Below, one piece after another: positions 33,236 to 46,732 of a stretch of 64,000 bases of DNA. Numbering within the stretch: the stretch's first letter is position 1; each line of letters opens with the position of its first letter. The position numbers were made by a program, and so were the translations under genes. Origin of the DNA: Trichostrongylus colubriformis (Eukaryota; Nematoda; Chromadorea; Rhabditida; Trichostrongylidae). Under the pieces are notes generated by a model that ran no database searches, was not told the DNA's origin, and saw nothing but the letters and a program-made list of their open reading frames with translations. Where the stretch lies: the NCBI GenBank assembly GCA_963978905.1, contig OZ022256.1, positions 53,616,001-53,680,000 of the forward strand, written 5' to 3'.

Positions 33236-36200
33236 TTACTGCAGTGATGTTTTTTTGCAAACAAAGGTTCTCATATTAGTTGCACATGGAATGTCGTTCC
33301 AACGTTGATAGTTTCCATCCTTGGCAGGGTCCTTCCCGAAGTGATCGCTGTAGATCTGGAATGGAAGTGGGATAAATTGGCTCAAAGCCTCTTTGTCGAT
33401 GTGTGTAGTCCCCGAACACATGTGTACATATATCTGTGGGAAAATCAGAGAAACCCTCCAGCAGAATTTCCATATTACCTGAACACAGTGCTCAGAACCT
33501 CCCGCGTCGTCAGGTTGTGTGGGAGCCCAGAACAAGTAGTCCACTGGGCTACCGTCAGTCCATGTCCATTCCTTACTTGTCGGGTATGTCATCTGTTTTA
33601 GGCCAATCCATGTCATATCAGCGCTGTTGGTGTATGTCATTCCCGACATCGCCAGTGCTTAATAAATTTGTTAATGTAGTGGAACGAACATTCCTGGTGC
33701 AGCCCTCATAGAACCTTTCAGTTTAGACTGAATACGTAATGTGCATTAATAACGTGCTGCTCTGAATTGGGAATGGCTCACCTGCTACAAAGTTGTTCTC
33801 CTCCAAGCTATGGATGGAAGCCAGATGACCTCCATTTCCCTTGCAGATGTTCTCGGCGTTGTCGAAATTCGACCAAAGGAAAAACTGTAAAAAAAAACGC
33901 GCATATCGGATGGGCTTTGTTCCTCCATGAGGAAATCAAAGAACTGGAAGATTGACTTTGATTGACAGGCCTTCACAGAACAAAGATGAATTGCTGACTT
34001 GTTCCGGGTAACCGTGCATGAGTTAGCCTCGGAAACTCGCTTACCCATAAGGCTGGCCCTTTCCGGCGGGTTGGGGAATCCGTGAAAAGAATGAGATGGA
34101 AACGACCATTCATCTCCGCTTTCTCGAAAATTCCTCAACAAGATCAGAGGGTAGATTTAGGCAATCGAGATTCAAGCAATCGATTCATGATTTATCCTTG
34201 GTGCTACTGGAGGTCGGGGGGGGGGGGGGGGAGCAGCGCACGGGTGTATGTCATTAGGACAGGAAAATCCCGTCGCGTGCCGAACGCGGCCTCGCGACTT
34301 CTGTCCTAATGACATACACCCGCCAGCGCTCTGTGCTCTTCGTCTCTAACGCTATGGTTAGAGCGCAAAGAAGTCATAGCGCCTGCCGAATCGGGTTCGA
34401 ATTTTACAAAGAAACGATTTTGATGAAGCAAATTCGTGCTTTTTTTCTATCCTATGTTAGCCTAAGCCTTGGGGAAGGAGATTCCCTTCCACTAGGCTTA
34501 GGCGAATATGCGTAAGTGGTTGTTTAGTCTAGTTGAAGCAAATTCTCGTTATATAATAATGGAGAAATAATTTTATCGTTTTCTTAGTTAGCTGATCTAG
34601 GCATAAAATAACCTTGAGAGTGCCTATAAGCAAAATTGGGCGCAACTTATGCTTTTGTTGAGTGCCTCCCCTAACTCTAGTAGCGCCTTATCCTTTCTGT
34701 CAAGTTTTACTGCTTCTCTCTCTCTCTCCCCCACCACCACAAGGTATTACTGGGTCTGAACACGGTCTAAGAGCTCGAGTATGCATTGAACACTTTAGTG
34801 TTAAGTCCATACTTCAAAGATTCCTTCTCTACCATTAGTAAGCTCAGCCTCACCTTGTAGCATGATTTAGTCTTTGCTAAGTAAGTCCAACCCGACTGAC
34901 AGCGAGGTGGAGGACCTGAAAGCCATTTTTTAGGGATTCAGTGAGAAGTTGTAATAATAATAATGATAAAATGATTTCAATGTTCTTGATGTAAGCATAA
35001 AATAAGAAAGCATTGTATGTAGTAAACTAATGTTTATGCCGCGACCTCTCTTCTAAAAAAAATTGTTAGCGTTCTGTACTTTTAGGCTGCGTCCATAGCC
35101 AATTGAATGGGACTTTTGGATTTGTAGCGTCAAAGATGATACGTATCGATTGAGAAAATGGAGTATCCGCGTATTCGAGATTTGGTATATTTGCCATAAT
35201 GCGGACAAGCTGAGGTGCTAATGTAGTAGTTGGGACACCCACTGTGCTCGACGTCCGCAGCTATTTTGGCTGGCCCAGGTTTTTAGCCTAATCCTAGCAC
35301 TTCGTTAAGAGAAACCCGTAACCCCCCTCCCTCCCCAGAGTGAGGCTCAGGTAAAAATACACTTGATGTACAAACTAATGGTTGTAGAACGGTTTCAAGT
35401 GAGCGACGACAACGCGACAATACAGTAGTACCAAAACCGACGTGGTACGTGGCATCGCCGAAATTCCCAACCGCGAGTCTGCCGATCCGCCGAAAATCCC
35501 TCCTGCTGGGTATAAACAAGACATTAACGGTGACGAAATCGGTGAACTTGCCTGGAGGAGCTGGGCATCCCACAGTAGGGCACGGCGGGCATGTCACAAC
35601 GGGAACGATAGTGGAGATGGCGCACACGTACGAGCGAGACTGGGAGCATGGTATTGATTGCCATACTCCATCAGGTAGAGTGGACACCGCGCAAGTACCG
35701 GATCCGGATGACGTTTGGTTGCCTGAAAATAGGCTGTTCACGCTACAATTGCTTCGAAATTTCATTTATGTTGATAATGTTTCCATAATGTACAGATAGC
35801 TACCAGCGTTATTGCAGCTGGTAGCGCCGCAGAGTATCAAGGCAATTTGAAGGAATCGATTACGGAAGTTAAAATTCTTCTGTCACCCACATATTCATGT
35901 TATATTTACTTACTAATGGCCTCATGCAAAGTTTCACGCTCATATACAGGTATACAATTGAGATAAAGGACCCCAAGGTGACGGACGACGGGGTGGAGCG
36001 TCCAAGTGGGTTTGGACGCTGAAGAGCTGAGGAGCAAAGAGGCGACACACACGTGGAACATAGAACGAGAACAAGTCAACATTAGGGGCGAAAATTTGAA
36101 CTACCGCTCTGCCCATCAATGGCTGTTTAAATGTTGTGGGGGAAAATTTGGCGGGCATCTAAACGACTTGCTTTTCTTCCGGTTTTTCTATTCCTACTTC

Positions 36201-36930
36201 GGAGTGAAAAATTTCTCGATTCTTTTCGTGTTTCTGTTCGTGTAGTGTATCTTGTAAAGTGGAACCAGAATCATGGGATTTCCGTGGAGGATTCTTTTAA
36301 CAACTATACACTCAAAAACATCTTAACCATTTGCAAGGTATGAGCGCGCAACATATTTCAGATTACAGATGGTAATTCTATGCCGTTGATTGCAGTTCGA
36401 TATTGATATACTCTTTTCGATCACGTGATCGCAAGAATTGAAAATCTGCTATAGTTATGAAATGTTTCACTTGACTCATTTCTAATGTCGTTGTTTTGTG
36501 TGGTTGTGTCTAAGGTGCCAGCCATATTTCCGTGACATAATACATATATACAGGGCTGGTATGTGCGACTAGGAGAGAAATTCACGTGGCCACGTACGGC
36601 ATATGAGCTGAAGAGAGACACAGATCTCTGCAGTCGTTTCAGGACGCGACTACATTCGTTGGCCATGGCTCGCAACGTCGAACGCCGCGACGCGAATTTT
36701 TTGTTCTAATGGTGCGCACCCACACCCACATATGGCCATTTAAAGACACCGGAAGGGGGTAATTTAGGCTTACGGTAGAGCAGACGTAGTGTGGACGAGT
36801 TTAAGAGGCCGCTATTGCACAAACTCGCCAATTTGACGCCTTGGCATGGTGCCAAAAGGAGATGTTCCTATTATAAATTTGTTTTTTCTTTTTACTTTTT
36901 ACTTCGTTCTTTCTTATATTTTTTCTAGAT

Positions 36931-36961
<31 letters not shown>

Positions 36962-37839
36962 TTCATTTGTTTGGTTATTTAGATGTACTTACATGATTGC
37001 TAATGTAGTTGGGAATGGCCACTCCACTACGCTGGGAGTCAGGTGCTACAACTAACGTTGGCCCACGGCCCGTCTCCTACAGCGGACAACTCGGAATGGA
37101 TGCGTGGATGCGAATGGGATGCGAATACACACCGCAGCGTCGCGCGTTTGAGTCCGGGTTTTTTCGCCTATTATCGCTTCTAACCTTGAGTGTTCGTTAC
37201 AAAATGTTCATTTCTTTGCACCTTCCTCTTGTTTAGGACCCCTTCCGGTTCCTTTAAGCATATGCTCTAAAGCACATGAGGTCTTTAAGGGATATATATC
37301 GTCAAGAAGGTCGACATGAATAACATTTCATCACTAACCGTCTTGCCAGTTTGTGAAGCTGACCTGGCTGTTGTCGGTGTAACCCCAAGCATTACCGTTC
37401 AGTTTATTTAGACCAATCCAGAAAGGAGAACCAATGCGCTGTTGTTGAGCAGTCTCTAAAAAGACTCTTCGTATTCTTGAACAACTATGATGCTCAATGA
37501 CCTTTATTATCTCCTATCACGAGTTTATTAGTTTATAAGTCATTGGGGAACATCATCCACATACGATATACCTGCTACCATTGCGTTTTCAAGGCCTTCC
37601 TGGAATGAAACGAGATGTCCACCAAGGCTTTGACATGCTTCTTCTGCCATATAGAAGGGTAAGGTGTCGGGAGAAAATTGGTAGCACCTGCAAAAATACT
37701 TTCCAAATCAATCCCCATTGTTTTCACATCGATGAGATAGGTTGAGGACGTACCTGTCGAACTCAGCATGATAGATGGTGTTAGGTGGGCACGTGAAAGC
37801 ACAAATCAACGGTAAAAGTCCGAGCAGGAGCAGCATCAT
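33236..37839 (-). CDS. Secreted two-domain C-type lectin, gene A
   Basis: Eight exons on the - strand join without a break: 37754-37839, 37572-37687, 37339-37455, 35552-35722, 34854-34915, 33782-33884, 33479-33657, 33236-33355. They give 954 bases, 317 residues. A signal peptide (MMLLLLGLLPLICAF) leads into domain 1 (about 17-143; CYQFSPDTLPFYMAEEACQ, FWIGLNKL, WQSIPCSQ), which lacks the calcium-site WND. A cysteine/proline linker (CPPCPTVGCPAPP) joins domain 2 (about 165-317; CQSGWTY, WIGLKQ, WTWTDGSP). Domain 2 has QPD (in APTQPDDAGG) and WND, the pattern of calcium-dependent, galactose-type binding. Intron 4 uses a GC donor (CAG/GCAAGT). TGATAAG lies 16 bases upstream of the ATG. It is most likely a gut-expressed, secreted recognition protein; the ligand is inferred from motif only. 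Confidence 0.9.
34242..34321. mobile_element. 80-bp palindromic MITE (GGGTGTATGTCATTAGGACAG family)
   Basis: A near-perfect palindrome starts GGGTGTATGTCATTAGGACA and ends with its complement. It follows a run of about 13 G and lies in an intron of lectin gene A. Longer relatives sit at about 46733-46970, 61738-61975 and 62816-63655. Confidence 0.85.
36738..37258. mobile_element. TTAA-flanked MITE (ACCGGAAGGGG ends)
   Basis: The ends are TTAAAGACACCGGAAGGGGG on the left and CCCCTTCCGGTTCCTTTAA on the right. It lies in intron 3 of lectin gene A and contains an (ATTT)n run at about 36925-36963. A close copy is at 60104-60503. Confidence 0.8.
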
Positions 37840-37853
37840 CGTGGAAGACTACC

Positions 37854-37863
37854 TCTTATCAGT
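37854..37863 (-). promoter_or_regulatory. GATA-factor site upstream of lectin gene A
   Basis: On the - strand the sequence is ACTGATAAGA, an exact match to the extended site known for the intestinal GATA factor ELT-2 in C. elegans. It lies 15-24 bases before the ATG at 37839. Genes B and D have TGATAAG at nearly the same distance. Confidence 0.55.
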
Positions 37864-39254
37864 CCCGTTTTTATGCGATTGCCACTTCAAGAGCGATAAT
37901 TCCAACTTGGTAGCGGTTTCATTGTAAGACTGGGTGTTCTGAGAAAACACTGCCACATGAAGGCAATCACTTGTCGGTGTATGTGGAGCTGGATAACCCA
38001 GAGTCGAGAATTCCTCGACAGAAAGGAGTCGCATTTGGCTGGACAGGAGGGGGATCGTACCTGCAGAGGTCAGCGATAAGCATTAGAATGTAAACTTTCA
38101 ACATGCAGACGAGAAGCGAAGGATATTTCATAATGAATCCTTGTGAGAAAATGTGAAATAGGTCTTTTTGCTTCAGGTGAGAATATATAGCAGTAAACAC
38201 ATCGCAACTATGCAATCCAGCAACAGTTACTGGTATCGTCGAGGTCAGAAAAGGGGAGGGAGTTGTATTTGGTCCCTGTATAGAGGGGAGAGGGGTCGTA
38301 CTGGAGCGTCTATTTTCCTTGAACCTGGGAGTGCCCTGATGTCGAGCACTGTAAAAGTTCGGGTTCAATGATCGCTATGATCATATGCTGTAAATGATTG
38401 CCATGCAAACTACCCGAGAAGCACCATGCCGGGTGCCGTGCAAGTGCCAACCAAATTTTCAGGAGGTGAGGTAACCGGTGCTGTGTGGGACGACGAAATC
38501 AATTTTTGTGAGACTAAAGCATTGTATTATGAAGTGTTACAGAACTAGCTTTTACCTTCGTTATAGGTCGAATCTGCTTTTAGTTAGAAACTGTGATTAT
38601 TGGAAGATGCTCGGACTTAATCATTTAAGTAACAAATATTCGACTTTAGTACATATTTCACTTCACAAATATCTGCCTTTATTCTTCGGCCTTTATCTTT
38701 GACATAAGTAGAACATCTACGTAGTCAAGATCTTGAAATTGGTAGCAAATCAATATCCCGCTTAAAAAATGTCACGAAAATCACAAAAAGGTGTTTAAGT
38801 GAAATACTGATGCTTGTGCGAATCCATAGTGGTTTTGTAAGTGCCTCTTGCCCACAACTCCACATCAGGAGTGCATCTTCTTTATTGAGAAAACATAAAA
38901 GTACTTCGTTGCTAGGATGTTTCTCCATATCAAAGTGGCTGAGTGAGTTCAACTCCACAGTACTCGTTTAAGAGACATCTTAATTCGATTTAAAACTTAC
39001 GCGGGAAGGTTGCCAATCCCTATCCTGACATGTGACCCGCCCAAATGGCTTACTTATAAGGGAGTCCCCTCATCCTCGACTTGTAGGACTGAAATCCGTC
39101 TTTCTCTGTTCGATCCCGCTCGAAAGGCAAAAAAAAAACTAATGAATGCTGTTTTCTTTCATCACTGCCACATTTATAAATCAGCTGTGTTTATAACCAT
39201 TTTGTAAAATGAAATAGGTATATTGATAATGCACAACACTTTATGAGGTCACAT

Positions 39255-42200
39255 TCAATGCAGTGATGCTTTTTTACAAACATAGGCCCTCATAGTGTAG
39301 TCGTCACAAAAAAAAGCGTCCCATCGTTGATAGGTCGCATCTTTATCATCGTTGGGAGTGTAATCGCTTTCAATCTGAAACGAAACTGCAGTAGATTCAC
39401 CAGATATTTCGCGACGGGTATCCATTCTATGACATCTCATACAATAATTTCTGCCTGGGTGATCAAAGAGAACGATTAAAAGAGTTTTTATATCATACCA
39501 GAACGCAGAGTTTAGATCCATTCTCGTTATTAGGTTGTCCGGGAGCCCAGAACAAATAGTCCACTGGGCTACCATCTGTCCATGTCCAGTTTGTGCTTGT
39601 CGGGTATGTCGCTTGTTTCATACCTATCCATGTGTTCTCAGTGAATAGGTCGACTGTTTTGCCCGACCTCGTCAATGCTAAATAAATTCGCTATTTCAGT
39701 GCAACGAACATTCTTTTCGAGTCCTCGTGGAATCTTCCAGTTCAGATAGATTATCGTAACATGGATTCATGCTGTTCAGCATGAGGAATAACTCACTTGC
39801 TACAAAGATGTTCTCCTCTGAACTGTGGATGGAAGTCAGGTGCCCATCATTCGCCTGGCATATACCCTCGGCGTAGTCAAAAGTCCCGTGTAGGAAATAC
39901 TGCAATCAGTATAGCTAATTTACTTACTTACTACGCTGGAGTCAAGGCGTAAAATCTTCGATGTGTGCATGGTATATAAACTCCTGCACCAGATCAATGA
40001 TTTTGGCTCTCTTAGTTTCTATAAGATGGTTCGGTCTCGCACCAGAGGCGGTGAGCTGAAGATTTTTTTAAACATTCCCAAAACCAATGTAAGGGCCCGA
40101 AGCTTCACATATAGAGCGGCTACTTTATATAACAGAGTAACTAAGAATATAGCCCCCTCTGGTACTTTTAATCAGTTTAAGCAACGTATAACTAAAGCTC
40201 TAGGTAAATACATTATGTCCTAGTTCTTTGAGGTTCACCGATTGTTGATTGTGAGTTCTGAATTTTAAATTGCTGGTTTATCATGTTTGTTTGATGTTCC
40301 GTTGGTTTGATGTTCTGTTTTTTTTTCAACTCTTTTCTACGCTTGCCTCAGCAACGTAATAAACATTAACATTAATTGTTCCACCGTGAGGAAATTATCT
40401 ATTGCAGAGCAACTTTCACTGACAGAACTACGCTCCACAGAGATGTTGGTGAGCTGTTGCATGCTCAAGTGAACACATGGAAACAGTTTTTCTATGACGT
40501 CGGGTTTATACTCTACGTTCTAGAAGATCAGAGAGTCCATTCCAAAGATAAGATACAGATCGATTACCCATCTCCACTTTTTCACAATCTCGGAAAATAC
40601 TGGAGGGTGGAATCAGGCAATCGATTTGCATGTTATCCCTGTCGCCAAATAGACGCTTTCGCTCAAAACGGTGAGTATGAACGCCACTCAACCAGTGTGA
40701 TTACATGCGTTGAACCCATTTATGTTAATGCCAATTTGAATATTTCAAGTAAGTATTACCTTGTAGCATGAGTCAGTTTTTGCAAAATACGTCCAACCTG
40801 ATTGACAGCGGCCTGGTGGACCTGAAAGCCATCATTTCAGTAATTCAGTAGCAGATTGCAATAGAATTCCTAAAAAGGCAAAAACGTCGACATAGTAATA
40901 GTAATATGAAAATAGGATAATAATATGGTAATTAATGTGGTAACACGCTTTGATTTCTGTGTGAAGTCATCCCTTTCCTGGAAGAGTAATTCTGTTGTAG
41001 GTAATGCAGTTATGGGGAGAGGGGGGGGGGGGGAGGGCACACCTTCGCGCACTGCCGTCCCTCACCTGATACTGTCCTAGAATCACGTACCTGCGTATTC
41101 AAACGTATATGTATTTTTGGCTAAGCCTGAGTAAAGAGAGCAGAGTTTCCTCCCTCTCTTAGAATCCAGCGAAAACACCCTCGACCGCTGAGCACAGTGG
41201 GGTTCTTGCTCCCTAGCCCAACTACATTAGCACAGCGTTTAACAGCTCTACCAACTCAAAATTTTCAAATCTGTTTTTTAAATTCAATTTAGTTCAGCTC
41301 ACTCGGAGGAGTTGGACATCCAGCAGTAGGGCACGGCGGGCATGTCACAACGGGAACGATGGTGGAGATGGCGCACACGTACGAGTGAGACTGGGAGCAT
41401 GGTATTGATTGCCATACTCCATCAGGTAGAGTGGACACCGCGCATGTACCAGCCGCTGATGACGTCTGATTGCCTGAAAATAGACTGTCTGCGCAACATT
41501 TGCTTAGGCCGCGCTCATACTTTGCGATGCCAGCGGCAGGGCGTGACTGCGTGCCTCTGTGTCTCCACCTGCGCTACGCTGTCTCGCTGTCTGCTTCGCC
41601 TCTGCATCTCGCCTGTCGTGGAACGGAGTTCACGATGACTCATCGATAACATACCAGCGCCGAGGATAAATTGGAGGCGGGGCCTCCAACAGGTTCAGAA
41701 GAGAGGAAAGAGCTCAGCCGAGCGGGCGGCTCTCCTTGTAATCCGGCATGACGGCGACCTCAGTGGGTCGCTCGTACTTGGTTACGGTAACAGGCGGTAG
41801 CGGAAAGAGGGCGCAAGGCAATCTTCCTGCCCCTCGCGGACCCACACTAGGAGTGGAGAAATCATGGAATGTAGGGAAGGGAAACAATGGAAATGAGCTC
41901 TAACAATGTCGTCGTAGGAGAATAGATAACAGTAACCTGTACGTATTGTAATTTGTTTTATAGAATGATTGTAAATGGTAGAACAATAAACTTATCGTAC
42001 AGTAACAGTACAACAGAAGAAAGAACCACCAAAACTCTTTGGGACCGTGATGCAGTCTCAAAATGGTGCATCGGCCAAAATTCGGAAATCAGAAATCAGA
42101 TACATCAACTCTCCTCAACTACAACTAGACGGCCTTGAAACCCTTGTAGAAATCTGGAAGAAATTGACAATCTTTGAAGCTCTTCTGTAACTTCATCCGC

Positions 42201-45200
42201 GTTCCCTATTCGCCTCGTTACTAGTTTTCAATACACTATATTCCATTCTATTCACTGCCGGGAACTAACAAGGAGAACCGTCATGCGAAGAAGAACTCAG
42301 TCCCTCAAAAGACGAGCGGCATCGAGAACAGCACTTAGAGGACAGGTGAAGGCAAGTCATTGGTGGCCACTTTGACTTATTAGGTTCAGTTTGTTTTTCC
42401 ATTGATGTTCTCACCTTCGCAGCTTTTTCACATTAGCTTAGTTTTTTTTACATTTTTGTAGTGATTGCTCGAAACTTTGGAAACTTTGGAAACGTTCTCC
42501 GGTCATCCGGGCTCTGAGCAACCTAGTATCAGAGCAACTAAATATCAAAGAAATACCTAGGTAGCACACATACTGCAGGAGAAGGAAAACTCCAGAAGAA
42601 ACCCGGTCGGTAGTCCGTGAGACTAACCTAGAGATGGAAAACTCGAAGAAAACCCGGAAATTGATGCCTCAATACATGCGCGCATAAATAAACGACATCA
42701 GAAGGGCTCAATTTCTCGCTTGAATTCCGCGGAAAGTAGTGAAATTCTCATGAGGTGGCTGGTCATGGGAATTCCTACAGAAGATAGAGAAGAAGATTGG
42801 AGACGGTAAACTCCACAGAGAAGAGCGAGGAGGACAAGTTGCGATGGTCAAGAAATCCATCGCATGCCAGGCTGTCACTCCATCTTGTCTTTCAAAATGT
42901 CTGCGGTAATGTCCATATAGAAGAAATCGAAAAGGATCAGAAACGGAAATGCTTCAAAGACAAGATGTGACGATGGAAGCACTCATGGGCCCAACCAAAT
43001 TGCGTTGTTGTGATACCCTCGCTCGAACATAAAAAGTATTCAGAATTGTTCGGCAGAGACCATAAACCACTCTTCTGCATTTGCTTCGACAGCCTGGAAG
43101 GACAGCCCGCCACAGCGGCCGCTATATATAAGGAAATTGTGATAGTAAACTATAATATGGCCATATCAATAACTTATAATATAGTGATATCAATGGCGGT
43201 GTGGTAACGGATCGGAACCCCGCTCGTATTTGTAGGGATATGCTATGAATTATCCCTAAAGGAAACTCGTGATCTGAGTAATAATTAGCACGTTCCTAAC
43301 CAATTGTTCACGCACTCAACGCAGACAGTGTGCGTGAACGCAGTTGTGGCTAACCGTTCGCTGACAAGTGGCAATGCAGGACCAGTCAGCAGAAAACAAA
43401 GAGAAACGCAGGGTATTCTCTTTACTAATACATGAAATCGACGTAAAAGGGTAAAAGGAAGCACTTAGAGTCTGGTATCATCTAGAAATCAGAATATTAC
43501 TGCAGAAATAAACGGAAATAAACTAGTTAGAGAAAAATAAGAAAATACGATTTCTGTCCGGCTCAAAGGTAAGCCGGCGCAGCGGCGAGACAGTGCGCCG
43601 CGCAACGAGACACCAGACGAGCAAAAGACAACACGTAAACACCATGAATTCGTTTACGTGACAATACCTTGCCAAGGAAAATTTCACGGATATCAACAGG
43701 GAAACTATCAGAGTTGTCCCAGTTCCACTACGATGTAAATGAAATGGAATACTCCTCAATTACTGGTTCCTCCAGCTTGTTCGAAAATGTGGTGTCAGAA
43801 GTTCTTCAACCCAACGCAACATCCATATCGAAAACTTCATTTCTCGGCGTACAGTCATCGCCACGAAACAAAGAGATCAAGCTCAACCCTTGTCACCTGC
43901 CTAGCTGTTTTGAACGCAGACACACCCTACCGGCGCAAAGTATGAACGCGTCTCAGAGATTTCATTTATGTTGATAATTGGCCACTGACGGTGTAGCAGC
44001 AGTAGTTGATTTACTCTTCATTAATTCGACTATCTAAGGCCGCTTTCATACTTTGCGGCACTCTGGCGACGTGCTCTGTTTATAATTCCCAACCGAGCCA
44101 TATTACACTAATATGATCGTGGAGAGAGCGTGCGCGAATCATGCCGCAGTTTGGCACTATGTCACGATTCTCACCAAGATCCAAGTCTCGCCCGCTTGCC
44201 CCGTTGCCGACAGAAGGCACCCGTTTGCCGCCGTCGCTCTCGACACGCTGCCGCCGCCGGTGCCGCAAAGCATGGAAGCGGTTCTGGACCTCATTCATAC
44301 ATTGCGATTGTGAGCAGTCTGACCACTGTACGCTTGAAAACATCTTCGTCGTTTGCTAGACAGCGGCGTGCAATTAAAATAGGCGACTCTGCGTCCACCG
44401 GTGTACGGATAATTATCAAATGGCTTATCGGCTAAGCAATCGCTCGATCATTGCTCGCGAAGGGTATGTACCCTTATGTCAGGATTTTGCACCGCTGCGT
44501 GTCGCAAAGGAAGCAATGCGGCGCTGTGTTTTTGGTTCCCAAAGCGATTATAAGTCAACTGTGTATGGCGCTCCCGGCATTACTGTGGTATCGCTCCAAG
44601 ACACAACTACAGCGGCACTTATGGCTGGCACACACCGCGTCGCGCGACTCTTGTTGTGGTGCGTCGTGCGAAATCCTGACTTAAGGGTAAGCACGCGCCC
44701 GAAAATCGGGTTGTGTACCTATATGTCAGGATTTCGCTTGGTGCCGAGCGACGCTCGCGCACGAATTGACTGTTCTTGGCGGAAATCGCGTGTAATTGCA
44801 TAAAAAGGGCGGCGACCGCATCCGTGTCTATATCTATTCATTTCGCCGCTATTCTGAGATTGTTCTGAAATCTTCATCGCATTATACAGGTCTTGTTTGG
44901 ATTTGGTTGCGTTAAAACGTTTTTTAGTTCACTTTTGGTTTATGATAGCCTCTTGCACGCACTCATTCTATTTCCTGTGCTATGTACCATCCTTACTAGC
45001 CTATCAACATGAGGGTATTACATCGGAGCCCCTTTTTCTGAGCCTTTTGCCTCAGCTCAAGAGAAAGGGACTCCGATGTAAGTGAGAAACGGAACTTCGC
45101 ATTACGGCAGAAGTGAGTCACTCATCGCCAAGCTCCTTACCCCTGGACCGAGCTGTGCCAACGGCCGAAGCGCACTGCGTCTCACTTCGATACAATATAA

Positions 45201-46106
45201 AATTGTTATTTACACTATAATATTACGTATGAAGCAAAAAGGCCGGGCGAGCAAAAATGATGCATAAGGAAGGTGCAGAGCATAGAAAATGGAATGACTG
45301 CATGCACAACGTTATTATCAGTCATGAGTGAACTGAAAACACTCCGAATGGACTAAACGTAACCGAATCCCGCCGAGTGTGACGAAAACAATTCAAAAAC
45401 AAGCTCAACATAGCGGTAAAATGAATAAAAACAGGCGTAGATACGGTCACCACCCTTCTTTCGCAATTACACGCGATTCTCTACGAGAGCAGTTGACTCG
45501 CGCACAAGTGTCGCGCGAAGAACGTCGCAACGCGAAATCCTGACATACGAAGAATTCCTATGGGATGTTATTTTGCAGAAAGAGTCTATATGTATAGTAT
45601 CCGCTAACCGTCTTGCCAGTTTGTGAAGCTGACCTGGCTGTCGTCGGTGTAATCCCAAGCGTTACCGTTGAGTTTATTTAGACCAATCCAGAAAGGAGAA
45701 CCAATGCGCTGTTGTTGAGCAGTCTCTAAAGAATGTCTTTGTTTTTGAGAATAACTATGAAGTTCAATAACTTCTATTATATTCCATCGCGTGTTTATTA
45801 GTTTATAAGTCATTGGGGAACATCATCCACATACGGTATACCTGCTACCATTGCGTTTTCAAGGCCTTCCTGGAATGAAACGAGATGTCCACCAAGGCTT
45901 TGACATGCTTCTTCTGCCATATAGAAGGGTAAGGTGTCAGGAGAAAATTTGTAACACCTGCAAAAATGCTTTCCAAATCAATCCCCATTGTTTTCACATC
46001 GATGAGATAGGTTGATGACGTACCTGTCAAACTCAGCATGATAGATGGTGTTAGGTGGGCACGTGAAAGCACAAATCAACGGTAAAAGCCCGAGCAGGAG
46101 CAGCAT
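39255..46106 (-). CDS. Secreted two-domain C-type lectin, gene B
   Basis: The exons are 46024-46106, 45842-45957, 45609-45725, 41303-41473, 40760-40821, 39797-39899, 39499-39677 and 39255-39374: 951 bases, 316 residues, all in phase. It is the closest paralog of gene A. The signal peptide, domain 1 and linker are nearly identical, and the upstream 80 or so bases match too, so a recent tandem duplication included the promoter. Domain 2 has diverged: gene A's QPDD is QPNN, and WND is WDA, so the calcium site that orients sugars is altered. Intron 3 is over 4 kb and full of repeats. Intron 5 contains a non-LTR retrotransposon fragment. TGATAAG (46125-46131) precedes the ATG by 18 bases. Confidence 0.88.
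39924..40375 (+). mobile_element. 3' fragment of a non-LTR (CR1/RTE-like) retrotransposon
   Basis: The frame 39924-40223 reads LESRRKIFDVCMVYKLLHQI and then VRARSFTYRAATLYNRVTKN with a final FKQRITKALGKY. That is the conserved C-terminal end of non-LTR retrotransposon polyproteins (LYKILH...RS..YR....WN.LP...FK..L). It is 5'-truncated, as usual for such insertions, and ends near an ATT-rich tail (AACATTAACATTAATTG). It lies in intron 5 of lectin gene B, in the opposite orientation. Confidence 0.75.
41513..45608. other. Long intron 3 of lectin gene B, full of repeats
   Basis: Within it are: part of a GGCCGC-family MITE from about 41513; another at about 44038-44283 (GGCCGCTTTCATACTTTGCG to GCAAAGCATGGAAGCGG); a fragment of the same end at about 43932; and a palindromic element with TATGTCAGGATTT ends at about 44463-44735. 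Short + frames such as MRRRTQSLKRRAASRTALRG at 42283 have no supported gene structure. I see no separate gene. Confidence 0.55.
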
Positions 46107-46124
46107 CGTGAAAGTAGTGGCTCC

Positions 46125-46131
46125 CTTATCA
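46125..46131 (-). promoter_or_regulatory. TGATAAG upstream of lectin gene B
   Basis: CTTATCA on the + strand is TGATAAG on the - strand, 19-25 bases before the ATG at 46106. The flanks are GC and G, a weaker match to the extended site than in gene A. Confidence 0.45.
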
Positions 46132-46732
46132 GCCCCCGTTTTTAGTGTGCTTGTCACTTCAAGAGCGATAATTCCTGCCTGGTAGCGGTTTCGGTGTCAG
46201 GCTGGGTGCCCTGAGAAAACATCACTTGCGCGAGGTAAGAAAGGTTGAGTGCTGGTTTCAGTGAAGCGCTAGATACGTGGAGATCTATTGGCACTAGATT
46301 CATAGATTGTGCAGCTTGGTGCCATAAATGATTCTCATTACCATATCACCTATTCGTCCACCCGTGAATAGATACCGCATCCACGGTTGATCGGTGAATT
46401 TCGGAGGTGTCTCTGTACGTGATTTCGGTGCCAGCGAACCAACGAAACGGCTTTCGGCGTTAGCCGGCTCCGATGTGGATCGTGCCATGCATGAGGTTTT
46501 CATCGACGATCCATCACGTTTAACGATACACTATTCCCGTGGTCGTCTTGGAATGTGGAATGTGATTAAGGTACCTAGTATCGACCTTGCACCACAGCAT
46601 AAGTTATGAGCGTTTGATTACAAAAGCTTGATGCCTTGTTCACAGTCCACAATTCCAAGAGAACCAAGGGGTCAGCCTAGCCTTTGACTCTGTATATCTT
46701 TTGCGTTCTCCATGCGCTCTCCTTTCTACAGT

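Noticed and set aside
37575..37802. 75-codon - strand frame starting MLSRAHLTPSIMLSSTGT, with a near-identical one at 45845-46072
   Set aside because: It reads through exon 1, intron 1 and exon 2 of the lectin genes in the wrong frame. The correct exons encode the signal peptide and the CYQFSPDT... segment.
40376..40771. 131-codon + frame antisense to lectin gene B
   Set aside because: It covers intron sequence and the antisense of exon 5 (40760-40821). The - strand exon has the right length, phase and splice sites, so the + frame is a shadow.
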